This document shows, piece after piece, positions 25,200 to 34,092 of a stretch of DNA of 34,617 bases. The notes beneath the pieces were generated by a model, which was not told the origin of the DNA, ran no database searches, and saw only the letters and a list, made by a program, of their open reading frames with translations. Source of the DNA: Bacillota bacterium. GTDB lineage: Bacteria; Bacillota; Clostridia; Lachnospirales; Lachnospiraceae. The DNA is taken from assembly GCA_023392615.1 (NCBI GenBank), contig JAEVYT010000048.1, positions 1 to 34,617 of the forward strand, in the 5' to 3' direction. Each line of letters opens with the position of its first letter. Within the stretch, counting starts at the first letter, position 1. Made by a program: the position numbers and the translations under genes.

Positions 25200-25706
25200 A
25201 CTATACCTCCTTATTAATTATATGACATCATTATGTGACCAACTAAAAATAGTATAACTAACAGCCTTATACCCTCATATTATTAAAATCTCCTTTCTTT
25301 ATTATAGGTGACAAATATCCTAGCTTTTTAAATGTAACAATTACGTTTTGCTTCACCTCCTTATTAACTTAATTATGATCCTTAGGATATTTATCAACAA
25401 ATTTATACTTGTCCGATATTGTTGTAATAGGGATTGATTGAATGATAAGTTAGCTTTATGATTTGTACGATAGCTTTAAGAAAACATCCTATGTTTTTAT
25501 ACTTTCGAGTATTAAGTAGGACATATTTGAATATTTTGAGAAGTTTTTCTATATTTTCTTTTATGAAGCCGTAAAGTTTTTTCTATAAATGGATTGCGCG
25601 AGACTTATTACCATTTATTTACATTCTATCATCATGCTCATTAAATGTAAATAATAAATACCGCTTGCATTATATTTATAAATTAGTATTTTGTGCCCAT
25701 AGTTAT
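25200..25706. other. Long upstream region of the GH5 gene with inverted and direct repeats
   Basis: No gene. A 10-bp inverted repeat AAATATCCTA (25313-25322) and TAGGATATTT (25383-25392) surrounds a second copy of the ribosome-site segment ACCTCCTTATTAA (25355-25367), identical to that before the GH5 start (25205-25217). This may be a regulatory loop or the trace of a small duplication. No confident promoter could be placed. Confidence 0.5.
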
Positions 25707-25746
25707 AGGCGTTACTCAAGCCCTTTCAATGGCCTTTGTAACGCCT
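25707..25746 (-). terminator. Probable terminator of the tandem esterase gene
   Basis: AGGCGTTAC (25707-25715) pairs perfectly with GTAACGCCT (25738-25746), with an inner GCC/GGC pair. It lies 47 bp past the esterase stop. No clear T-run follows, so termination is likely but not certain. Confidence 0.55.
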
Positions 25747-25792
25747 CACTAATTAATTACATATATTTATGCATTAAAATATTATTTCGTTA

Positions 25793-27550
25793 TTATTTGA
25801 CTGGATAAAATTTCAACATTGCATTTCTAATCGAGGGTTTGAATACAGTATTATGATCGTAACCTTGGATGATTTTATATTCAAATTTGAATCCGCCATA
25901 ATTGCGTTCCTTCAACTGTTCCAAAAAAGGTTTATACATATCAATAAACATGCTTTCTGCGCTTCCAACCGTCATATATACGGAGCAATTTAAATTCTTA
26001 TCTCTTTGGGCATACCAGTCTTCAAAGTTTGATACGAGTGCAAGATTTGTATTACACTGGAAGGATGGGCTGCCAATATAATAATAGGCAAATGTATTTT
26101 CACCTATCGTATCACTATGAAATAAGGAGTAGAAGCCCCAATACCCTCCATAGGAATGCCCCGTCAGCATAGTCCGGGTGGCATCAATGCTATAATTAGC
26201 ACGCATATACGGCATTACGTTATCAACCAAGAACTGCAAAAACAAATCCGGTTGTTTTACTAAATCGCGTTCCCTAATCTGCATATAATCATAATCATTG
26301 GGATATCCAACACTAACCAAGATTACATCTTCTACTTCACCTTTTTTCATCATCTCTCTAATCTCAGGATGATCGCTTAATCTCCATATACCATCTGTCA
26401 TTAATACCAATGGATATTTTTTGTGTGGGTCATAACCACTTGGTAAGGAAATGTGTATTAAAAAGTTGTCATTAATCTCTTCATCATACATTGTTATTTC
26501 TTTGATATAATCTTTTGCATCCGGATGTTTTCCTACAACTTCCTTATAAAATTCATGCTCTTTCGAAAGAGATCCTAGTTTGATACTATCCTTCTCTTTT
26601 TGACTCATTGCTTTTGCCGCTAAAACACAGTCTTTCTCTTTATCTCCATATTCCCTACCATCAAAATAGCAAATTCCTTGCATTAATGCTTCAAATCCAA
26701 TCGTATTCTTACCTGCTCCCGGTATCATAATATCTTTTAATCTAAACCCCTTATAATTATGTGCTGTTGCAGCATCCATCCATTGTGTTGTACTATTATA
26801 TGCCATCCACATTTGATCATCTCCGGCTCTGACTACACATACATTTGAGGGCAGTGATTTGTTTTCTCCTGCATATTTCTTATCCTTATTGATTATATCC
26901 AAGTTTTTATTTTGTATATGAAGTTCGGGTTGAACCAATAAATAGTTGTTAACATTCTTTTCTTCATAAATTGAGATAGCCGCAAAGCAACCGGCTTTCC
27001 CATATCCAGTGATACATATTTTATCTGAATCTATTTTATAATTTTCATACATCCAACCCAGAAGATTATTCGTTATAAAGTTATTTAAATCTTCTGCTTT
27101 CGTAATATAACTATTCTTCATCTCAGTATTATCCTCAATATCCTCACTATTGTTTAATAGAAGAACCATTGTTTGTGGACTATTACTGTTAAGATAATTG
27201 TTTAATTCTTTTATCTCGGTATCATTAAATTTTTTACCTAATACGATAAAAAGAGAAGCATCTTTCATTTGATCGAAATTCTTACTTTTCAATAAGGAAG
27301 ACTCATAATTTTTGCCCATCTCGTCATCGTAAAATGAAATCAAATCTCCAAAATCCATTTTCCGAACGGACATTTTTGATTTTTCATTATCTGTCATACC
27401 ATTCTCATAAGAGCGTTCTTTTTGTATGGCACCGGAAGGTGTCAATTTATTTTCTGTTTCATCTTTACTCTTATTTCCATTTGAGCATGCTGTCATAATT
27501 ATTATGATAAACATCATGTAAAGAAACAAAATCGCCTTTGTAAGCTTCAT
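25793..27550 (-). CDS. Lipoprotein with two alpha/beta-hydrolase-like halves, C-terminal esterase domain
   Basis: 585 aa. Lipobox IMTAC with Cys22 makes it surface-attached. The C-terminal half (about 345-585) is an esterase D/Fes-type hydrolase: FLIHISLPSGYDPHKKYPLV opening, nucleophile elbow GHSYGG with Ser466, and a likely catalytic His566 in GYDHNT. The N-terminal half (about 90-330) also follows a hydrolase pattern with an elbow-like ITGYGKAGCFAA at about 180-191, where the nucleophile serine is absent (GYGKAG). It may be a dead or non-catalytic domain. Neighbouring cellulase suggests removal of acyl groups from plant polysaccharides, but siderophore or drug ester hydrolysis cannot be excluded. 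A start with a GGGGG site is plausible. Confidence 0.85.
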   Translation of the reverse strand: MKLTKAILFLYMMFIIIIMTACSNGNKSKDETENKLTPSGAIQKERSYENGMTDNEKSKMSVRKMDFGDLISFYDDEMGKNYESSLLKSKNFDQMKDASLFIVLGKKFNDTEIKELNNYLNSNSPQTMVLLLNNSEDIEDNTEMKNSYITKAEDLNNFITNNLLGWMYENYKIDSDKICITGYGKAGCFAAISIYEEKNVNNYLLVQPELHIQNKNLDIINKDKKYAGENKSLPSNVCVVRAGDDQMWMAYNSTTQWMDAATAHNYKGFRLKDIMIPGAGKNTIGFEALMQGICYFDGREYGDKEKDCVLAAKAMSQKEKDSIKLGSLSKEHEFYKEVVGKHPDAKDYIKEITMYDEEINDNFLIHISLPSGYDPHKKYPLVLMTDGIWRLSDHPEIREMMKKGEVEDVILVSVGYPNDYDYMQIRERDLVKQPDLFLQFLVDNVMPYMRANYSIDATRTMLTGHSYGGYWGFYSLFHSDTIGENTFAYYYIGSPSFQCNTNLALVSNFEDWYAQRDKNLNCSVYMTVGSAESMFIDMYKPFLEQLKERNYGGFKFEYKIIQGYDHNTVFKPSIRNAMLKFYPVK

Positions 27551-27586
27551 ATTTAATACCCCCTTCTTTATAAGAGAAAGTATAAT

Positions 27587-27622
27587 AAAAGCAGGAATAT
27601 TTTCTCGTCATTTCCTGCTTTT
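27587..27622 (-). terminator. Terminator of the AraC-type regulator gene
   Basis: AAAAGCAGGAA (27587-27597) and TTCCTGCTTTT (27612-27622) form a perfect 11-bp stem with a 14-nt loop. On the minus strand it ends in CTTTTATTAT, between the AraC gene and the esterase start. Confidence 0.8.
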
Positions 27623-27663
27623 ATTTGTCCGGTAGATTGGCTCTTAAGTATTAATTTTATCCT

Positions 27664-28557
27664 TCAATCATTGAGTAATGGAAGCCATAATTCACTGACC
27701 ACATCGTCGCCATTACGAAATCCTTCTCTGCATACTTCTAATATTCCATCTTCATCTACCTTGTATGATGTAAATGGTAAAAATTCTGTATACACTTTAT
27801 ACCATAGATTTTGAATCGCAGTAGGTCTCACGCCTATGCATTGAAATGTAATCCACCTCCTAGAAGCTATTTCAATAATATCATATCCATCCGAAACATC
27901 TTCTCCGTTATATTCTACACCAATACCAAATCGAAATTCTGAGTCATCCTCAGCACAACCAACCCCATCATGTATACCAAATGTAACATTTTTAAAGTTT
28001 TGTGATTTCTCATTCGCTTTGGCTAATGTTTCATACAATCCCTCTTTCGCACAGTGTTTCAAGAAATCGGCCATCGCCATTCTATCTTGATCCACGGTTT
28101 TTGCTTTAAAAACTCCTAACTTTGCAAGAACTCTTATACTACATTGCTGCTGCACCCTATAATCTAAAGACTGTCCTCCCTCAAGTTTAAAGTTGATATT
28201 CAGACGGTGATAGGACTTCAAGGCTGAACTGTTTTTTCGCACCTCCTTTGGTGCTGCTCCATGAAATCTAGAAAATGCTTTTGAGAAGCTTTCCGGTGTT
28301 TCATAACCATATTTTAAAGCAATATCTATAATTTTTGTGTCAGTTAAAAGTACTTCTTCTCCTGCTAATGTCAACCTGCGATTTCTGATATACTCGCCGA
28401 CTGTCACTCCAGTAACAATACTAAATATCTTAAGAAAATGTGATTCCGAAGAATGCACATATTCTGCAATGCTTTCCAATCTTAATTTAATCCCTTCATC
28501 AATTAAATGTTCTTCTATGTAATCAATTGCTTTTTGTATTGTTATTATCCAATCCAT
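27664..28557 (-). CDS. AraC-family regulator with GyrI-like effector-binding domain
   Basis: 297 aa. The two helix-turn-helix motifs are N-terminal (about 8-108): YVHSSESHFLKIFSIVTG and IIDIALKYGYETPESFSKAF with the typical FHGAAPKEVR end. The C-terminal domain (about 130-295) has the SOUL/GyrI-like pattern RVLAKLGVFKA, FRFGIGVEYNG, ending YKVYTEFLPF and WLPLL, a small-molecule binding fold. This order (HTH first) is that of SoxS/Rob-like multidrug-type regulators. It lies upstream of the esterase on the same strand and divergent from the papain-like gene; either could be the target. The start has an acceptable GGAGAT site. Confidence 0.93.
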   Translation of the reverse strand: MDWIITIQKAIDYIEEHLIDEGIKLRLESIAEYVHSSESHFLKIFSIVTGVTVGEYIRNRRLTLAGEEVLLTDTKIIDIALKYGYETPESFSKAFSRFHGAAPKEVRKNSSALKSYHRLNINFKLEGGQSLDYRVQQQCSIRVLAKLGVFKAKTVDQDRMAMADFLKHCAKEGLYETLAKANEKSQNFKNVTFGIHDGVGCAEDDSEFRFGIGVEYNGEDVSDGYDIIEIASRRWITFQCIGVRPTAIQNLWYKVYTEFLPFTSYKVDEDGILEVCREGFRNGDDVVSELWLPLLND

Positions 28558-28608
28558 ACAAAGTTATCTCCTATCCTTTTATATAAGCTATCATATAGAA
28601 TTAATAAA

Positions 28609-28626
28609 ATCGATCGATCGATTGAT
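28609..28626. repeat. ATCG tetranucleotide repeat in the divergent AraC/papain-like promoter region
   Basis: ATCGATCGATCGATTGAT, three and a half perfect ATCG units plus one imperfect, between the divergent genes. It is self-complementary and may be an operator or a slippage-prone tract. Confidence 0.5.
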
Positions 28627-28811
28627 ATATTACAACTAATTTACATTAAAGCTCTATCGACTTCAACGATACGGAATTACTATTTTATTATTGCACATAT
28701 ATATGTCGAAATGTTAAGAATATTTTCATATAATAGGAAAACCCCTCCCCGAAACATGAATAAGCGTTCTGAATAAAATAGAATAGAGAACATATATTAG
28801 GAGAATCTACC

Positions 28812-29642
28812 GTGCTACCAAATAATAATTTTGCTGCAGAACTTAGAGACCCAAATTATGTTCCGGTAATGAAAGACTCCCATATATATTATGGTGGAAG
28901 TCAAATGTGGTTTCCGGCAAACGAATGGATTAGTAAGGATTATGTTATTCAACATTATGGCTGCGGAACAATCGCAACTGCAGATATGTTCCTATACCTT
29001 GCATTACAAAATCCAAGCTATAAAACGCCGGATACCGAGATTGCTATTAGAGGCAGTAGTCAAATCAATGATGAAAACTATGACCAATATGTCCATTTCA
29101 TAAATGCTCATTATACTAAGACACATCGGATCATTGCAGTATTAGGTACAAAGATTGCATCCTCAATCAATTCATACTCAAAGTCTTATGGCCTAGGTCT
29201 TCACGCCTCCTGGCGATATAAATTATCCTATTATGATATGTTAGGAATTATGGGAGAGATGTTGTCTAGAGATATCCCAGTTATATTATCGATTGGCCCC
29301 AATCTACCTAAAATCTGGGGTAAAAAAGGCATTCCTTTTTATGAGCTTAGAAAAATAGAATTCCGGCTAAATGATACTCCAATATCGGATACATCAAAAG
29401 AGCCTGAAAATAAAATAAATGAAGTCAAAAAGGCTTATTATTATAAAATGGCACAGCAAGCAGTTAACGGCCACTTTGTTACAGTTACCGGAATTATACG
29501 GGATGATATTGCGTCACGTTATATGCTTCGTATATCCTCCTGGGGAAAAGAATACTACATTAATTATGAAGAATATAGACATTACACTGAAAGCATCAGT
29601 GGAACAATCACTTCTAGCATTGTACACGTAAAGAAAAGATAA
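28812..29642 (+). CDS. Papain/C39-like cysteine peptidase superfamily protein, probable
   Basis: 276 aa from a GTG with AGGAGA seven bases upstream. No signal peptide. The sequence shows a Cys motif YGCGTIATADMF (Cys51), a His motif NGHFVTVTGI (His221) and a third segment ISSWGKEYYINY that resembles the N-S-W-G end of papain-like folds, with Ser in place of the usual Asn/Asp. This order and spacing fit a papain or C39-like fold. Whether it is active is uncertain because of the changed third residue. No ABC exporter or precursor peptide is adjacent. The target could be intracellular. Function is not known. Confidence 0.6.
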   Translation: MLPNNNFAAELRDPNYVPVMKDSHIYYGGSQMWFPANEWISKDYVIQHYGCGTIATADMFLYLALQNPSYKTPDTEIAIRGSSQINDENYDQYVHFINAHYTKTHRIIAVLGTKIASSINSYSKSYGLGLHASWRYKLSYYDMLGIMGEMLSRDIPVILSIGPNLPKIWGKKGIPFYELRKIEFRLNDTPISDTSKEPENKINEVKKAYYYKMAQQAVNGHFVTVTGIIRDDIASRYMLRISSWGKEYYINYEEYRHYTESISGTITSSIVHVKKR

Positions 29643-29643
29643 A

Positions 29644-29780
29644 TGGGATACATTTATTCTTTTGCAACTCAACCGCACAATTGAAGCGGGGGTATTCAAC
29701 AAGTGGATGCTGTTCCTCCAACCTGTGTGTGAGGCAAATAACATTGTTTCTTAGTAGAATTATTATACAACATCCACTAT
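29644..29780. repeat. Fold-back element copy B (reverse orientation), sharing the 42-bp core
   Basis: AGTGGATGCTGT (29703-29714) pairs with ACAACATCCACT (29769-29780) with one mismatch. On the minus strand the enclosed sequence contains AATGTTATTTGCCTCACACA and CAGGTTGGAGGAACAGCATC, 37 of 42 identical to copy A at 18465-18506. The outer left part (29644-29703) with TTTTGCAACTC seems to be a diverged extension. It begins just after the papain-like gene stop. A frame MLFASHTGWRNSI starts inside it. Confidence 0.75.
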
Positions 29781-29785
29781 TCTAC

Positions 29786-30175
29786 CTAGCGATAGCGTTC
29801 AAAACTAATATATCGTGTCCCTTGGAATGTTAAGCTCCCAAAATCATTCTCCACCAGCAATCCATATTCGGAATCACTCACTTTAAACTCCATTCGGTCT
29901 CCACTTGCCACTTCAAAGGTCACATAATAGGTTGTTGCATAGGTTCCATAGTTCATATCATTAATGGCATCTCGATGATGGCCTCGAATATCTGATCTTT
30001 TCGTTACAATCTTTGCTTCCACCGACAAAACAGGGGAATTATTATTTATTCGATTCTGTTTCGCATTTCGAACTATCTGAGAGAGTATCAACGCAAATAT
30101 CAAGATACATCCAAATGCTATAATAAATGGGACAATAAAAAACATAATTGAAAAGCCTGAATCTATTGATGGCAT
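29786..30175 (-). CDS. DUF2500 family membrane protein
   Basis: 129 aa. One N-terminal membrane helix (about 10-34, MFFIVPFIIAFGCILIFALI) is followed by a basic stretch and a beta-rich domain with SVEAKIVTKRSDIRGHH, TYYVTFEVASGDRMEF and DFGSLTFQGTRYISF. This matches the DUF2500 pattern of small membrane-anchored proteins of unknown function. AGGAGG precedes the ATG. The gene converges on the copy B repeat. Confidence 0.85.
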   Translation of the reverse strand: MPSIDSGFSIMFFIVPFIIAFGCILIFALILSQIVRNAKQNRINNNSPVLSVEAKIVTKRSDIRGHHRDAINDMNYGTYATTYYVTFEVASGDRMEFKVSDSEYGLLVENDFGSLTFQGTRYISFERYR

Positions 30176-30434
30176 TGTTTTATCCTCCTTATAGAATTAA
30201 TAGGTAATTTATTATGGATTGAAGAAACACTAATTCGGTTTCTCCAGTAAATTTTTAGTATCCTTTATGTCTATTATATTACATAAATGTAATTTATTCC
30301 ATAACTATTTCTTTCTTGTAAGATTATTGTAAGATTATGCAAATCATTGCAAAGTAGCGTACAAGATATGCCACTGTATCTATAGAATATTTTGTGGATA
30401 AAGCTTACAGTCTCTTTTATCGGTGGATTCAGAA
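30176..30434. other. Intergenic stretch upstream of the DUF2500 gene, no gene seen
   Basis: AT-rich DNA with no supported ORF, tRNA or repeat; it should hold the DUF2500 promoter. Ends in the accA terminator. Confidence 0.5.
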
Positions 30435-30465
30435 GCGGGGTCGTCACATTATGTGACGACCCCGC
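30435..30465 (-). terminator. GC-rich perfect palindromic terminator of the fabZ-acc cluster
   Basis: GCGGGGTCGTCACAT (30435-30449), one T, and its exact complement (30451-30465): a 15-bp perfect inverted repeat in an AT-rich setting, 47 bp after the accA stop. The T-run on the minus strand is short (TTCT). Confidence 0.7.
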
Positions 30466-30511
30466 CGAATACTATAGTAATTCTTATACAATACCTAATT
30501 TGAAATAGCTG

Positions 30512-31297
30512 TTACATCTTTCTGAATTTATCGTATCGGTTCTGTAACATTACATCTACCTTGGTAGCCATCAATTCATTCAAATCCGCTTCAATCACCT
30601 TTTTCATGTTCATGGCAATCATGTCATAATCCATATGTGCACCACCCTGTGGTTCCTCGATAATGCCATCCACAATTCCAAATCCATGTAAATCCTGTGC
30701 TGTAAGCTTCATATCTCTAGCAGCCTGATCTGCCTTTGTGGAATCCTTGTACAGAATACTTGCAAATCCCTCCGGCGAAAGAATCGCATAGATGGAATGC
30801 TCCAGCATATATACCTTATCAGCAACTCCTAATGCCAATGCACCACCGCTACCACCTTCAGAGATTACAACCGAGATGATCGGTGTCTTAAGTAACATCA
30901 TTTCGGCGAGATTTGCTGCGATTGCTTCACCCTGTCCTCTTTCCTCTGCACCAAGACCACAGAACGCTCCTGGCGTATCGATAAAACAAATAATTGGACG
31001 ATGGAATTTCTCTGCTTGTTTCATCAGACGGAGTGCCTTACGATATCCTTCCGGATGAGGCATAGAGAAATTTCTCGCAATATTTTCTTTGGTATTACGG
31101 CCCTTTTGTTCGGCAATTACCGTGACCGGAATATCCCCAAAATATGCCACTCCTCCGACAATTGCTTGGTCATCCGCATAAAAACGATCTCCATGCATTT
31201 CCATAAAATCAGTAAAAATACGTTCAATATAGTCAAGTCCGGTAGGTCTTACCGGCATTCGAGCCAATTTAACTTTTTCCCATGGTGTTAAACTCAT
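30512..31297 (-). CDS. accA: Acetyl-CoA carboxylase carboxyltransferase, alpha subunit
   Basis: 261 aa from MSLTPWEK. Together with AccD it transfers the carboxyl group from biotin to acetyl-CoA, making malonyl-CoA for fatty-acid synthesis. Motifs GDRFYADDQAIVGG, NFSMPHPEGYRKALRLMKQA, FIDTPGAFCGLGAEERGQGE (split by me), EGGSGGALALG and AILSPEGFASILYKD are typical. The start at 31297 is chosen because GGAGG lies just before it; the earlier ATG at 31324 has its GGAGG directly abutting, too close to use. Last gene of fabZ-accC-accD-accA, a few dozen bases after accD, with a terminator 47 bp downstream. Confidence 0.95.
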   Translation of the reverse strand: MSLTPWEKVKLARMPVRPTGLDYIERIFTDFMEMHGDRFYADDQAIVGGVAYFGDIPVTVIAEQKGRNTKENIARNFSMPHPEGYRKALRLMKQAEKFHRPIICFIDTPGAFCGLGAEERGQGEAIAANLAEMMLLKTPIISVVISEGGSGGALALGVADKVYMLEHSIYAILSPEGFASILYKDSTKADQAARDMKLTAQDLHGFGIVDGIIEEPQGGAHMDYDMIAMNMKKVIEADLNELMATKVDVMLQNRYDKFRKM

Positions 31298-31330
31298 ATT
31301 ACCTCCATAATGCCTAACTGGCATCCTCCA

Positions 31331-32230
31331 TTAAGCCAATGTTCTTTCGGAATGCATCTTAATAAGCTTTCCTAAGGTTTGTTTTAATTGATCTCTCGGC
31401 ACAATTTGATCAACAAAACCATGCTCTAATAAAAACTCTGCTCGTTGGAATCCCTCAGGAAGCTTTTGTCCTATGGTTTGTTCAATAACTCGAGGACCAG
31501 CAAATCCAATTAATGCTCCGGGCTCAGCCAGAATAATATCACCCAACATTGCAAAGCTTGCAGTTACACCACCAGTTGTGGGATCAGTTAAAACAGTTAT
31601 ATAGAGCAACCCAGCTTCACTATGCTTAGCTGCGGCAGCACTAACCTTTGCCATCTGCATTAATGAGAAAATTCCCTCTTGCATTCTTGCTCCGCCGGAT
31701 GCAGTAAAAACAATAACCGGAAGTCTTTCCTTTGTAGCTCTTTCAAATAATCTGGCAAGTTTCTCGCCGATGGTAGTACCCATACTTCCCATAAAGAAAG
31801 CAGGATCCATTACACCTAACAAAGCCGGATATCCATCTATCAACCCTTTCCCTGTTACTACTCCATCCACTAGACCTGTCTGTTTTTGCGTTCTTACTAA
31901 CTTATCCCCATATCCAGGAAAGCTTAAAGGATCTCGGGTTGACATATGTGCATCAAATTCCTGCAACTCACCATCATCCAATATCATAGCAAAACGCTCA
32001 TTTGCAGAAACCTTAAAATTGAATCCACATTCGTCACATCTTTTGTAATTTTTAATTAGAAGCTTTGTATATATAACCTTACCGCATTTTGGACATTTTG
32101 TCATAATACCATGCGGTACGTTAGGACGCTCCTCCTCATGCTGCTCCACATCCTGGGGAGTAGTTCGATATACGATCTTTGATGTCGCATAATGCTTTGA
32201 TTTAAAAGGATTTAAAGGATTTTTACTCAT
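31331..32230 (-). CDS. accD: Acetyl-CoA carboxylase carboxyltransferase, beta subunit
   Basis: 299 aa. Partner of AccA in the carboxyltransferase. A four-Cys zinc ribbon (Cys46, Cys49, Cys65, Cys68; TKCPKCGK and KRCDECGF) precedes the crotonase-like core with GLVDGVVTGKG, SGGARMQEG, LTDPTTGGVTASFA and IGFAGPRVIEQTIGQKLPEGFQ (family-typical). Length is normal. It begins three bases after the accC stop and is followed by accA, so the three are co-transcribed and probably coupled. Confidence 0.97.
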   Translation of the reverse strand: MSKNPLNPFKSKHYATSKIVYRTTPQDVEQHEEERPNVPHGIMTKCPKCGKVIYTKLLIKNYKRCDECGFNFKVSANERFAMILDDGELQEFDAHMSTRDPLSFPGYGDKLVRTQKQTGLVDGVVTGKGLIDGYPALLGVMDPAFFMGSMGTTIGEKLARLFERATKERLPVIVFTASGGARMQEGIFSLMQMAKVSAAAAKHSEAGLLYITVLTDPTTGGVTASFAMLGDIILAEPGALIGFAGPRVIEQTIGQKLPEGFQRAEFLLEHGFVDQIVPRDQLKQTLGKLIKMHSERTLA

Positions 32231-32233
32231 ATT

Positions 32234-33565
32234 TTACTTACCCTCTATTAAACCAGTGTGATAGTTTCCTGAGATGATCTCTTCTCTCTCTAAAAGCTCA
32301 TACTGATATTCTACATTGGTTTGAATTCCATCTACGATTAACTCTGAGAGCGCTCTCTTCATTCTAGAGATTGCTTCTTCTCTGTCACTTCCATGTACGA
32401 TAACCTTAGCCAGCATAGAATCGTAACAGGATGGAACTACATATCCCGGATAAAGTGCACTATCCACTCTTACACCAAGGCCTCCTGGGAAAAGAACATT
32501 TTCTACACGACCAGGACATGGCATGAAATTCTTACTTGGATCTTCAGCGTTAATTCTACATTCAATTGCATGACCCTTAAATTCTATATTATCCTGTCTG
32601 TAAGGCATCTCCTCGCCAGCTGCAATTTTAATCTGAGCCTTAATCATATCAATTCCGGTTACTAATTCAGTTACCGGATGCTCTACCTGAATTCGTGTAT
32701 TCATCTCCATGAAATAGAATTCTCCGTGACTAAACAGAAACTCTATTGTTCCGGCATTCACATACCCGGTTGCCTGTGCGGCTTTCACTGCTGCAGTGCC
32801 CATCTTTTCTCTAAGCTCCGGTGTCATAATTGCGGAAGGAGATTCTTCAATCATCTTCTGATTTCTTCTTTGAACAGAACAATCTCTTTCTCCAAGATGT
32901 ACAACATTGCCGTGGCTGTCCGCCAGGATCTGGAACTCGATATGTTTCGGATTAACGATTAATTTTTCAATATATACCTTATCATCTGCGAATGCTGCCT
33001 TTGCTTCTGCCTTTGCCGCATTATAAAGGTTTTCCAAATCTTCTGCTTTGTGAACGGCTCTCATACCCTTACCGCCACCTCCCGAGGAAGCTTTAATCAT
33101 AACCGGATAACCGATTTTATCTGCTAACTCGAGTGCATCCTGCACAGTTTCCACTTCTCCATCAGAGCCTGGAACAACCGGAACACCTGCTGCCATCATT
33201 GTCTCACGTGCTCTTGATTTGTTACCAAGTAGGTCAATTGTATCTGCGTTAGGACCAATAAAAGTGATGTTACAATCCTCACACATTCTTGCAAATGAAC
33301 TGTTTTCAGATAAAAATCCGAATCCCGGATGAATTGCTGTCGCACCAGTAAGCACTGTTGCACTGATTATATTTTGAATATTCAAATAACTGTCCTTGGA
33401 TTTTGCAGGACCAATACATACTGCTTCGTCAGCAAGTAAAACGTGTAATGCTTCTTTATCTGCCTCGGAATATACCGCTACAGTTTCAATTCCCATTTCC
33501 TTACACGCACGGATGATTCTAACTGCAATCTCTCCACGGTTTGCTATCAATATTTTTTTAAACAT
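32234..33565 (-). CDS. accC: Biotin carboxylase subunit of acetyl-CoA carboxylase
   Basis: 443 aa from MFKKILIANRGE, chosen because GGAG lies six bases before it (an ATG 12 bases upstream has no site). Carboxylates biotin on AccB using ATP and bicarbonate. ATP-grasp signs: KASSGGGGKGMR glycine-rich loop, HIEFQIL, GERDCSVQRRNQK, EMNTRIQVEHPVTE and the C-terminal ECRINAEDP. Full length. The AccB biotin carrier that it must act on is not encoded in this window. In many clostridia accB lies just before fabZ in a longer fab operon. Confidence 0.97.
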   Translation of the reverse strand: MFKKILIANRGEIAVRIIRACKEMGIETVAVYSEADKEALHVLLADEAVCIGPAKSKDSYLNIQNIISATVLTGATAIHPGFGFLSENSSFARMCEDCNITFIGPNADTIDLLGNKSRARETMMAAGVPVVPGSDGEVETVQDALELADKIGYPVMIKASSGGGGKGMRAVHKAEDLENLYNAAKAEAKAAFADDKVYIEKLIVNPKHIEFQILADSHGNVVHLGERDCSVQRRNQKMIEESPSAIMTPELREKMGTAAVKAAQATGYVNAGTIEFLFSHGEFYFMEMNTRIQVEHPVTELVTGIDMIKAQIKIAAGEEMPYRQDNIEFKGHAIECRINAEDPSKNFMPCPGRVENVLFPGGLGVRVDSALYPGYVVPSCYDSMLAKVIVHGSDREEAISRMKRALSELIVDGIQTNVEYQYELLEREEIISGNYHTGLIEGK

Positions 33566-33666
33566 ACTAAACTCCATTCTGCTGTAAACCTAATAAGTAG
33601 GTAACAGCACAAATTTGTCGTGGTGGAAATCATAAATTTCCAAACTAAATTTCTCTTCAATAAGTA

Positions 33667-34092
33667 TTATTGTCCAATTGCAAAGGTAAGAACCGCTTCC
33701 ACTGCAACTTTTCCGTCTACAGTAGCTTTCGCAGATCCTATTCCAAAGCTTCCCTTATTCTTTGTTATGTGCACTTCCAAGGTCAAAACATCTCCAGGAT
33801 ATACCTGACGCTTGAACTTCGCTTTGTCAATTGCTGCAAAGAATGCAATCTTTCCTTCATTCTCCGGCATGGATAGCATACAGATTGCTCCCACTTGCGC
33901 TAATGCTTCAATAATCAATACTCCTGGCATTACCGCTTTCCCAGGAAAATGTCCCTGAAAGAATGGTTCATTCATTGTGACACATTTTCTACCAATAGCG
34001 CTAATTCCTGCTTCCATCTCATCAATACGATCTACCAATAAAAACGGAGGGCGATGAGGAATTATTTTTTGAATTTCATCAACATTTAACAT
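33667..34092 (-). CDS. fabZ: 3-hydroxyacyl-ACP dehydratase
   Basis: 141 aa from MLNVDEIQK, the ATG with AAAGGA seven bases upstream; an ATG 60 bases earlier would add a tail with no family resemblance. Removes water from 3-hydroxyacyl-ACP in each elongation cycle. Motifs: IPHRPPFLLVDRI, catalytic His48 in QGHFPGKAVMPG and Glu62 in IIEALAQVGA, and KFKRQVYPGD. First gene of the cluster in this window with accC 101 bp downstream. A promoter is predicted at 34291-34320, which gives a leader of about 190 nt. Confidence 0.96.
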   Translation of the reverse strand: MLNVDEIQKIIPHRPPFLLVDRIDEMEAGISAIGRKCVTMNEPFFQGHFPGKAVMPGVLIIEALAQVGAICMLSMPENEGKIAFFAAIDKAKFKRQVYPGDVLTLEVHITKNKGSFGIGSAKATVDGKVAVEAVLTFAIGQ

